Below are positions 29,101-41,100 of a stretch of 64,000 nucleotides of DNA, piece by piece. The stretch covers positions 17,866,501 through 17,930,500 of the forward strand of contig NC_092674.1 in assembly GCF_964355755.1 (NCBI RefSeq), read 5' to 3'. Origin of the DNA: Antedon mediterranea. Its lineage: Eukaryota; Echinodermata; Crinoidea; Comatulida; Antedonidae. Within the stretch, counting starts at the first letter, position 1, and each line of letters begins with the position of its first letter. The notes below the pieces were generated by a model. It had not been told where the DNA came from. It did no database searches and saw nothing but the letters and a program-made list of their open reading frames with translations. The translations under genes and the position numbers were made by a program.

Positions 29101-32100
29101 TTGTAACCTTTGATACTGATCTTATTATTTTTTTTTAAAGTTTCTACAACCCCAAATATATTTATATTATTTTTGTTTAAGAAACGTTGTACTTCGTATT
29201 TTTTACTTTTTTATCCCCTTATAGACTAGTCCAGATAGTCATATTTCCACTCTAATAAGATGCTGTAGGCATTTCGTGTTAAAAGCGAAAAAATATGTGT
29301 TTTAGGGTAATTTTGGGGTGCTGAATTCAAATCTGCTGTTTACCCGGCTCAATTTTTAGATCTTCATCCTTAAAATGTGAAAAACAAAATGGCCGCCATT
29401 TCAGACTTATTTTGGCTTATAACTTGACTTTTAAGTGACGTAGCAAGTTAAAAATGTCTATACCCATGTTTGTGATACTGAGGATTCCAAATATATTGTT
29501 ATTAAAGTTGTAAATATTCTATTTCAACCGCCATGTTGAAATCCAAGATGGCCGCCATTTTAAACGTATTTTGGCTTATACTGTAACTTGAGTTTTAAGT
29601 GACGTAGCAAGTTAAAGATGGTTTCTATACCTATGTTTGTGATACTGAGGATTCCAAATAAATTGTTATGAAAGTTGTAAATATTCTTTTTCGGCCGCCA
29701 TGTTGAAATCCAAGATGGCTGCCATCATTTTAAACGTATTTTGACTTGTAACTTGACTTTTAAGTGACATAGCAAGTTAAAAATGGTTTCTATACCTATG
29801 TTTGTGATACTGAGGATTCCAAATATATTGTTATTAAAGTTGTAAATATTCTTTTTCGGCCGCCATGTTGAAATCTAAGATGGCCGCCATCATTTTAAAC
29901 GTATTTTGGCTTATAACTTGACTTTTAATTAACATAGCAAGTTAAAAATGGTTTTTATACCATAAAAGTATGGTTGCACCTACTGTAGAACAAATTGCAA
30001 CAGAATTTCTTTTTGTTTTGTCTAGTTGATATGGTCCAAATTAACATCATATCCAATGTTTACCAAAATCGGACATCGGGAAGAAGTGGGTTCATTAGCA
30101 TAAATTAAAAAGGCCGCCATTTACCATTTTGAAGCCTTGTATAACGGTTTAACTTATAGACCACCTACTGTAAGTGCATTACGAGTAGTTATAAATGTAT
30201 AGGATATTTTAATTATCATACGTACCTATGACGTCATAATGTAGTTGTGACGTCATATATTATGTTATAACTGCTTAAATGACATTATCCTATGCTAAAA
30301 AATGTAGAAACATTCTGTTGAAATGAACATCATATCCAAAATTTACCAAAATCGGACTTCAAGAAGGGGGTTAATTAGCATAAATTCAAAATGGCTGCTA
30401 TTTACTGTACCATTTTGAAGCTCCGCATCTCCTTAACAGTACATCCAAAGTACATATAGATACAAATTGTAATCGTTGGCACCGTCAAAATACTTATGGA
30501 AACCTTCAAAGCTAAAATGTCTTTCTTTTGCCAGGAATCAAAGCTATCCAAAAGTTTCACCTTATAGGCACAGCAAATCTACTGGCTTTTCTGATGTCTT
30601 GTTAATTTTGGACTGAACAGAAGATGTATGTTTTGAATTCATTCATAATTCATCACTTTGTTTCTTTGCAAGTACAGATTCACATTCAAAATGCCATTGA
30701 AGATGTTGCAATTTGCTCCCCAATGTTTTCTTTAACTACAGATTTTTCCACTATATTGCTTCTTTTGTCTTAAAACACAATCATTTTTTAATGATGGCAA
30801 CGTAATAGCAGGCCCCTAATAGATGTAATGCTCCATCTGCATTCAAAGTTTTGATTCCATTTCCTGACATTTTTTTGCCAAGGAAGTTAAATACTGCTTG
30901 TTGTAGAAATTTAAATACTGTAATTAAGTACCAATTATCAATTTATTCACCATTTCAAATTCATAATAAAGATTTATAACAAATGCTGGTGTGGATGACC
31001 ATAAGAGCAAAGCTTGTTTACCGGCCACTGGTAGTGGTGGCAAGTTTGAAAATTACTTTACTACGGTATACTCCTAAATCCTTTTGAATGCCGTTGATAT
31101 GCAGTATCTTTAACTGATGGTTCTTCATCCTTGTAATGTTGGCACAATATTGAATGTCCTTGTTATGCTCATAGAATAGAAACAGCATTATAATATAAGC
31201 CAAAAAAGTTGTTGACTTGGTCAACAAACAGGTAAAATTCAATTCAATAGCAACTTTGATTGCAGATGAAGATGATACCAGGGAGATGTAAACATCTCCC
31301 TGATGCTGATACCAAAAACTGCAATATGAAATTATTTATTTCATGTGTCATTTCAATTTTGGATGTTTCATACGCGTTTGATCCACAAAAATGACTGGGG
31401 TAATAATGTTTAGCGCTTAGAGGTCTCACAACATTAGGCACTATATAAATCCACGATATTATTGTATGAAAACTATTAATTTGATATATAATTATTATAC
31501 TACAAATTAAACTTATGTGTGTAGGCCTACATATTACCACTAATTACAAAGCATATAGCTTAATGTTTATTGAGTAATAATTGTTTGATGGGCTAGGCCG
31601 GCTATGTGCATGCTACATAACTAAGGGCGTGGTCTAGGTATTCACAGGTCCCCAGGGCACAGAGAACTATATTTCACAACAGGCCTAGGATATGCCCAAA
31701 ATGAGTTTTAGTCACTGAGCTCGCCATGATTTATGCAATTAATTCTGTTCAAAGGATAGGTGTAATTGATTAAAACTTAAACGACGCGACCAGTTGATAC
31801 AGTTGGCCGGCTGCCGAGACTAAACACGCAGGTTGCGTAGTTGATATGTGACGTAACAACTCGCGGAACATGGCTGCTGAGACGTCAATGTACTATTATT
31901 TTTTGCCCTTGTTTAGTGTTTATTCTTAAAATTCATGAAAGTGATATAGCCTATCGTGTGCGGCAATAGTAGCAGCAATATATATCTACCAGTATACAGT
32001 AGGCACAGCTATGTACAGATACCCCGCCGAGAGTCTGTCCAATCGAATTGGAACAATACAATGAAAGCCCCAGTGGTCTAATGGTTAGAACATCTGCATA

Positions 32101-35100
32101 TCAAGCAGAAGGTTCCGGGTTCGAATCTCAGTTAGGACTTTCTCATTCTCACAGGTTTCGTCATTTTTATTGTTTCTAATTAATTAAATTTCATTATATC
32201 ACCAGGCGGATTAGAATTTATTCTGTGCTTGTGATGTTTATATACTGTATATATATATATATATATACAGTATATAAATCCAAAGGTAAATTACTGAAAA
32301 AATGTCAATGCTGTGGGTATCATGTGGCTGGATCTCAATGGAGATACAAAAAAAAAACGAAAAACTAAAGCAAAACGATAAAGTAAAACAGCCAGAAAAG
32401 TTAGATTCAACCGCTTTCTAGAAGTACCTCATTGTAAAACCAGCAGACTTAGGTCGTCTCCAGTTCCCACCATGGTGGATATAATTAATAGGCACCACTA
32501 GCTCTTTTTAGATATGTAATAAGTGAATGTTTTAAGGTTTTTTATTCATGTATGTTTTTAATTTTATGGTACGATATCTAATTTTAATAAGATGTTTCTA
32601 TTTTTATAGCAATTTTAACTAATTTTTAGTCATTTGTAATGCAATTCATTTCAGTCCTTGACTGTCGTTTTGTAATATATTTTTATATACCGAAAAAATA
32701 AAATAAATAAAAAAAATATGTGTGTGTGTGTGTTTAAAATAGGCGTCATATTGGATTTCAACATGGCGGCTGTTTACAACTTTATAACAATATATTTGGA
32801 ATCCTCAGTCTCACAAACATAGGTATAGACATCGTTTTTAACTTTCTATGTTACTTATAAGTCAAGTTATAAGCCAAAATACGTTTTAAATGGCGGCCAT
32901 CTTGGATTTCAACATGGCGGCTGAAATAGAATATTTACAACTTTTTAGTAACAATATATTTAGAATCCTCAGTATCACAAACATAGGTAAAGACATCATT
33001 TTTAACCTACTATTACTTAAAAGTTAAAAATAAGGCAAAATATGTTTAAAATGGTGGCCATCTTGGATTTCAAACATGGCGGCTGAAATAGAATATTTAC
33101 AACTTTAATAACAGTATATTTGGAATCTTAACTATCACAAACATAGGTATAGACACCATTTTTAACTTGCTACGTCACTTAAAAGTCAATTTTTAATTCA
33201 AAATAGGTTTTAATTGGCGGCCATCTTGGATTTCAACATGGTGGCTGAAATAGAATATTTACAACTTTAATAACAATATATTTGGAATCTTCACCATCAC
33301 AAACATAGGTATAGACACCATTTTTAACTTGCTACGTCACTTAGAAGTCAAGTTATAAGCCAAAATAAGTCTGAAATGGCGGCCATTTTGTTTTTCACAT
33401 TTTAAGGGTGAAGATCTAAAAATTGAGCCGGGTAAACAGCAGATTTGAATTCAGCACCCCGAAATTACCCTAAAACACATGTTTTTTTGTTTTTAACACG
33501 AAATGCCTACAGCATTTCATTTTTCTCAAATCTGGACTAGTCTATTATATTGTTATAAGCAATTTTGAAATTCTCATTTAAATTACGTTTCTTTTTCTTG
33601 CAACGTCTTATAACTTTACGGTTTGTTTGTTTGCTTTTACCATTAGGAGTACATTGGTTATTAATATTAATATTCACATTAATAGGTTCATCAATATTTT
33701 GTTCTTCAATTATATTAGTTAAAATACTATATTTGTTACAACTAGAAAAATACGAGTTCACATTACCCCTAGTCTCTTCCCTTGGATATACAGGTACGGC
33801 TTTAGCTTCTTCGCAGACCACCTAGTTGTTTCGGCAACTAAAGTGACCTCGTTTGTGTCCCAATTGTGAGCAACTGCGGCAACGGATTGGACCACCATGT
33901 TTACAGTCCTTTCTTTGATGATTCTCTTCTCCACAGAAGTAGCATCCGCGATCACGCTGGGAATGATTTCGTTGATTCTGTAATTTCTTGTTCGGTTTGA
34001 GATTCAGGTCGGTTACCATGTGTTTCATCTGCTAGTCTGGATTTGATAATCTGGTGTACTTCATTGATGTTGTTTAATAATTTTCTTGTTCCATATTTGC
34101 TCAAGTGCAAGCCACTTCTGTTTAAGGAACCGCGATCGCATTCATTATTGTGAAGTTTAAACGTTGAGTCGTTATCAACTACTGTGATATTGTTTTTTTC
34201 TGCAAGTTGTTTGATCTTGTTGTTCATGTTATCCACTCTAGTCTGCGTTGTCAGATCTTGGGCATATAGATGAAACAATTAATTGTGTGTCTGGTGCCTT
34301 TGATTTAATTCCTTCGATCAGGTTTTCAAAATCATTACAGGTTTTCAAAATCTTTACATGTAATTTCCAACAAATCAATTGCTAAATCATTCCATCTGGC
34401 AACTCTGTAGGTTTTAAAGGTTCTAGTCTTGGACGACCAGATACTAATTGACACGGTCTACAAGTTTTAATAAAATTTTCAATTTCTTTCGTCATGTTAC
34501 GCCACCATATTTTGCTTCTTAAACGCGACTTTGTATGGACCATACCTTGGTGTCCTTCGTGAGCCAGTTCAAGTACACGACTAACTAAGGTTCTCGGAAT
34601 TACAATTCTACTTCCATAATCCATTAATCGTTTTTAGCACTTTTGAACCATGGATCATTACAATTTGACCAGTCTCCAGAAATAATGAGCTTCTCAATAT
34701 TATTCAAAATTCATTCAACTTTCATCCGCATAATTTTCAGAGCCTTTTATATATTCAATTGAAAAGGAAAATTGTTGTAAAAACAACAGCCATCGCTCAA
34801 TTCGAGCTGAAGGTGGTCTAGAATTTGGCTTTAACACGGATAATAACGGTTTATGGTCGGTTCATTCTACAAATTTAATTCCAATTAAAGCTGCAATTTC
34901 TCACAAGCCCACTTTATACCCAAGGTTTCTCTTTCAAACTGGAAATATCTACTTTCAGTGTCATTTAAAGCCCCATTCCCTACGTTTTTTAGATCTAATT
35001 TAAGATCACAAACTATATTTAATGTAAAAATAATACTATATGGTCCTATTGCGATAACTTTTTTCGTCTTTAAACGGTTAAAAATGTGAAAAATAAGCCG

Positions 35101-38100
35101 ATTCTAATAATTATAGCAGCCCGCTATAAATCCCAAAATGCATTGCGCGCGGATTGATATTTTTGTTTTTCACCTGTAATTCGCCCACTTTTCGATCGAT
35201 CGTGAGGCCAAAACAAATGGAAGACTCCTAACTTTTCAACGAAAATACCGGGTTTTCCCCAATTTGTATCAACGGAGTCTGGCAAAAATAGAAAGACAAT
35301 TAATGCAGCAACTATACAACGTCAGGCTAGGTATATAGCTCGCGTACGATGTTCGTACGTTACCGATGTTTACCAGCTAGGCCTACAAAACTAAGCCTAG
35401 CTAGGCTAGGCCTAAGACCGTCCACGAGAGGTCGATCGCCGCGAGCTACTTAGGTAGTGCATTGTTTCTCACTTTTTATCATAATTTACCATAAAACGTA
35501 CATTTAAGACAAGGAATGACATGGTTTAATGTTTTTAAAGTGATATATATGTATTATTTTCCAAAAAACGTCCAAAATTGCAGGGAAGGGGTCTTTAATT
35601 TTCTACTTATGAAATAAACTGGTTTCCAATCTACCATGGCGTTGCTCTAAAACGGCACCCAACCCAAAAGGAGATGCGTCAGTCATAATTCTTGTAGGAG
35701 CATCCCTTTTAAAATAAGCTACTACTTGAGCAGATACGATTTTAGATTGTAATTTGGAAAATGCCAGATCATGGTTTTTATTCCACACCCATTCCACTGT
35801 TTTACCAGTTAATTCCCATAATGGTGCTGCAGTACTAGAAAAACCAATTATGAATTTAGAACAAAAGGTCAACCCTGTCTTACACCACATCTCATATTGA
35901 ATCTTTCAGATATCCAACCATTGTGGGTTACAAGGCATTGTGTATCTGTATATATAGTTTTTATCCAGTTAATAAATGACTGTCCAAAACCATATTTTTT
36001 CAGACATATAAACATTAAATTTCTATCTATAGAATCAAACGCCTTGGCAAAGTCTAGAAAAACTATTGCACCTGGCTGATTGTTATTTTCTGTATATGAC
36101 AATACATCTTCTACTAACCTAATATTCTCTCCTCCAAATCTCCCTTTGACATAACCTTTCTGATCATATCCAATTATAGATCCAATTACAATTTGCATTC
36201 TATTGGAGAGAACATGAGCCATTACTTTATAATCTACATTCAGTAGTGTTATAGGCCTCCAGTTTTCTAGTTTTTCTCTTTGTCCGCCTTTAAACAATAG
36301 ATTTATAATACCTAGTCTTTGTGAGCCGCCTAATCTTTTGCTAATATAGCAGTGATTCAAAGCGTCACATAACATATCTTTAATATCAACCCAAAAATGT
36401 CTATAAAATTCAACACTCAAACCATCCGAACCTGGACTTTTGTTGAGTTTCATTTTTTCTATAGCATTTGTAAGTTCTTCTACTGATATTAATCCTTCAC
36501 ATTTCACAGAGTTGTCATAAGAAAGTGTATTTATTTTAGTGTTTCTTACATACTTATTTATCCTACCCTGTGGAATTGTTTTACATGCATACAACTTTTC
36601 ATTTGATTTTTTAATAGTTTTGTAATATGTTTCCTTTTTGCATTATTTTTTTCTAATCCTAGGAAAAATTTATTATTTTTTTCTCCTTTCTCAAACCATT
36701 CAATCCTAGATCGAATTTTGGCGCCTTGCGCTTCTATTAGATATATATTTTCCAAGTCGTTTGATTTGCTTTTTAATGTGCTTTCTATCTTTATGCTATA
36801 TGTATTGTCTAATTTAAATGTAAGTTTTTTGATTTCTTTAATTAATTTCTCTTTTTTTTTATTAGGTGATCATTTAGAATAAAATGATCACCTATTGTTA
36901 TTGTATGAAATCTTTATTATTATTTTTTTTTTTTTTTATTCTTTCTGTACACTTTTTGTCTAACAATTATCTCAAAAAGTTGAATGGCAATGATCACAAA
37001 AAATTCACAGTGTCTTTCAAATACTTTAACTTAGCCATAATAAGCTTTTCAGCGTGATCACTCAATTTTGTGAAATCACACTATCAATCATATCTCCATA
37101 ACTCTTTATCACATATCAATAAAATTCACTATACGTAAACTTCAGGTGAAGGGTAAAAATATTAACAAATAAAAACTTACGTGTTTCAAGGTCATGCACG
37201 TGAAATCGCGCGTTAAAAAGCTCAAAATTAAGTTTTGATCAATTTAGAGCATAAAATAGGCCATTTGCGTGTTTTAAAAAATTACTGCGCAAAAACACGT
37301 TTTTGCACGTGTGTACTTAGAAAGCGTAAAAAATACATTGCATTCTACTCATCTTCCTTGGTAGATTCACCAAATGTGAGTCCATTTCGATTTAAAATAG
37401 TGCTATACGAGCACGTTAAAAATGACAAAATGCGCACATTAATTGTACAAAAGTGCTAAAAATGGTAAAAATTAAGGCCTTTTTAAAAAGAATATAACTC
37501 TTCAGAATGGCAGGTGACCCCCAATTTTTTTAACTTATTATGGAAGCCAATAAGTTGTAGATATAAATATATATACATATTAGACGTACAAAATGGTATG
37601 ACCTCATCAAATGGCCACTTGAATTTAAAAATTAGTAATTTTTATGTTTTTGTGTGGGTTATCACATTCAACAGAGCCCATCTCCGTTATTTGAGCCCGA
37701 TTTGCGCACAATTTTTAGGATGTGCTTGCTCAATTAATTATCTTTCGTTTTGATGACGGCATCATGCGTAAACACTTGAATAACCTAGGTCGTGTACATT
37801 CAGCTACACCATACATTTGAATATCTTACAGCTCTTCAGAATTAAAGGTGACCTTGAAGATTATAATTTATTATAAAAGCTGATGAAACGTAGATATGAA
37901 TTCATATAAAAATTAGGCCTATCGGATGTTGTGACATTATGAAGTGGTCACTTTAAGTTAAAAGGTAGTTTTTTTCTCTCTTTCGTCAAATTTATACAAA
38001 TTTCAAAGAGCGCGCATTGCGCTTCTACGTGTCAAATTCTCTTCCAATCCTTATATTTATTTGCTCAATTCATTATCTTTCGAAATTGCCATCTTCGAGT

Positions 38101-41100
38101 TTATTATGATAATTCCATCATACCAAAAAATTAGAACATGATGTGGGTCCCGTAATTTCATCTATGCTACACTGTATATAGATATACAGTAAATACTGTA
38201 CATATTGTATATGGCATATAATAGGCACAACTCAGCACTATAAGCGTATGCATCATGTCATACGATGGCGTACATCAACTTTTTACGATCGTATGTTAAC
38301 GTACGTGCATGTTTAAAAAAATTTAATTTCATTAAAATGATAAAAATGATCACCTATAATTCGTCAAAGTGACGAATTAAATTCTAGTTTCCTTCTTTTT
38401 TCTTTATAACAGAATATTTAATAGTATATTCTTTTATTTTTACTTTCAAAAATTCCCATACTTGGATAGGGTTGAAGTTATATTCATTTTTTTTTTCTTT
38501 TTCAATCATATTTTTAATGGTCGAGGAATATACTTCATCAGAAAATATACTATTATTTATTTTCCATATCCAGGCCCTTTTTTGTGTTGATTATCAAACA
38601 GCTTAAGTGATATCGCTTGATGGTCTGAAAGAATTGATGGCCGAATGTCTGTTGACATTATATCACCATTTCTGTATAGTGCACTTGAAATACTCCAAAA
38701 GTCTAACCTTTTGTAAGTATCTTTGCGTTGCCAGGTGAATTGCGTTTTATTGTGATTGAGTTGTCTCCAGATGTCTATTAATTTATGTTTAGCCATGCAT
38801 TTTTTAAAGATCTGTGGGGAATTATCCTATCTAATTGGTATACTATTCTTCTGGTCAACGTTTCTTATCTAATATACAGTTCATGTCTCCTCCAATAATA
38901 ATATATTCCTCATTTTTATTACACAATGTATTAATCTTTTTTTCTAGTTTTTTAAAAAACAATGCCCTTTCTTTATAATTATTAGGGGCATATGTATTTA
39001 TTAAGTTGTATGTATTATTGTTATTATTATTGTGTTTTACACTAAGGATAATAATTCTACCCCCTTCGTCAATATATTTGCATTCTGTATCTTTTATATC
39101 GAAACCAGGCTTAAATAATATAGTTACACCTCTGCTAGTCGTTGTTCCTTCCTTCCTCGTTCCATACCTCTAACATTTAATGACATTAAATGCAGAGAAT
39201 TATTTTTTTTATTTTTTATCATTTTTGATATATTCTTTTTTAATTATTTTTTTTTTCTTATTTATGAGTTTGACTGGTTCTTGACTAATATATTAATACA
39301 GATATAAGTCAAAATACAGAAATTAGCATGAATATGATTCAACTTACAGAGTCTGATTGTTTGCCTTTCTTTTCAATGTTTTTTTCCCCACTTTCTGTTA
39401 GCTTCTTTCTTTTTCCGGCAACATAGTTTTGCCTAACTGTAGCGGCTTCACTGACTCGTTTCATTTTCATTTTCTTTTACATCATTTGCATGACTGTCAA
39501 GTTCGATTTTTTCACTACATTCGGCTGAATGGATTTCTTCTTCGTCACTGACACTAGCAATTTGAGAGAATTGTGGTAAATGCTGTTTTGTTTCTGATGT
39601 TTGATGCTGTTTTTCTGCTGCATCGCTTGTGTTGTTTTTACAGTTCTAAGCCAGTTTTATTACAGATGTAGCATGATATTTTCTCTAGTAATTTTGGACA
39701 CTCTTGAGCTTTATGACCCATAAGGTCACATTCAAAGCATCTAATTTCTACTTTCTGATCTTTATGAAAAAGCCTTGCGTTAAAGTTGTTGATTTTAGTA
39801 AATCTTGGTAAGCTTCCTTTAGAAGTATCTCCAAATAATCTACTTTAATAAACTTAACACTATAAAATACTTTAAAAATATGTAGATAATATGACTCTAA
39901 TTGACAATCATAGAATTGGTACACCAGGTAACATGCAAACAAATTTAAATGCCCTTGGGAGATACGATAATAATATGAAAGTGAATGGGAGCAAATGTGC
40001 TGCTATGCTTATTAATTTTTCCAAATCCCCTCCTATTACAACTGTTCCGCAAATAGATAATAAGCAACTACAGATTGTACCTTGTATGAAAATCCTAGGT
40101 GTATTGAACAATAAAGTATATATGCTTAAACTACTTAAGAAATTCCAACTTAATAAAGATGATAATTACCGTGTTTATGGGTTATATTAGACCTCTTTTG
40201 GAGTATGCTGTTCCTGTTTGGAATGCTGGCATAACGAACAAACAGATTGATCAATTGGAAGCAATACAAAGGAGGGTACTTAGAATAATTCTTGGTATAA
40301 ATTATATAAGCTATGAAAATGCTCTCAGTGTATGTAATTTAGAAACCCTCGCTACTAGAAGAAAAAACCTACGGTTTGCTGAAGACCTCGAAAAGTCAGC
40401 ATATTTTCAATCATAGCTACAGCCTAGAAATAAACCGTACAACTTAAGAAAGACCAACCCATATCAACAAATAAAATGTAAAATAGCCCTTTGCAATACC
40501 TAATTAACCTGTTGAATAATAAAGAATAATTACATTTAGCCAACGTTGCCGTCATCAACCAATGTGAAATAATAAACAAATAATACAAGTAATAATAAGT
40601 TTTAATACAGATATTTTATTAGGCCATGATTCGTAACAATTTCTTTGATTTGTCAATGTTTTTATCATTTTTATATTATGTACTTTATCTAATTCCATTT
40701 TAATATAAGATGTTCTTTTCATTATGTGATAACTTTTTTATATGTGCAATATTTTGTAAAATTTTCGTTTTATTGAATAGAATAAAATAAAATTATATAT
40801 TCTGACCAAATCAAGTCAAATGTTATTTTTCTGTGACCAGTATATATTGAGATTCAAGAAAACAGAGGTCAAAGGTCAATTAAGCCATTTCTAGCCACAT
40901 TGATAACATGTTTCATTAGAATAAATATAAACAAATATGTTTGGATCAATTTAAGACCAAATACATGTCTTTATGACCAGTAGTTATCGAGAAAGTCAGG
41001 TTCAAAGGTCAATGAAGCAATTTCTGGCCACATTGATAAAATGTTTCATTAGAATGAATATAAACATATGTTCTGAACAATTTAGGACCAAATACATCTT

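Larger units (their letters stand above)
29222..33544. mobile_element. Foldback element (4.3 kb) with long tandem-repeat inverted arms
   Basis: The left arm 29222-29955 and right arm 32740-33544 are inverted copies. Ends are TAGACTAGTCC and its complement. TTA flanks both sides (29219-29221, 33545-33547), or TA if the first two bases are counted as target. Each arm has a unique outer part (AATTCAAATCTGCTGTTTAC) and three to four tandem units of about 155-165 bp, each holding AAGATGGCCGCCAT and GTGACGTAGCAAGTTAAAAA. It sits in the LINE's endonuclease start, so it is younger than the LINE. No transposase is seen. Confidence 0.85.

Noticed and set aside
32067-32138. Functional tRNA gene
   Set aside because: The acceptor stem has several mismatches, the ATC anticodon would be abnormal for the apparent isotype, and a SINE body follows directly.
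33758-34278. Host CCHC zinc-finger gene
   Set aside because: The zinc knuckles follow an SGNH-type GLHL block as in the LINE ORF1 at 45851-46960, and it sits between gypsy halves.
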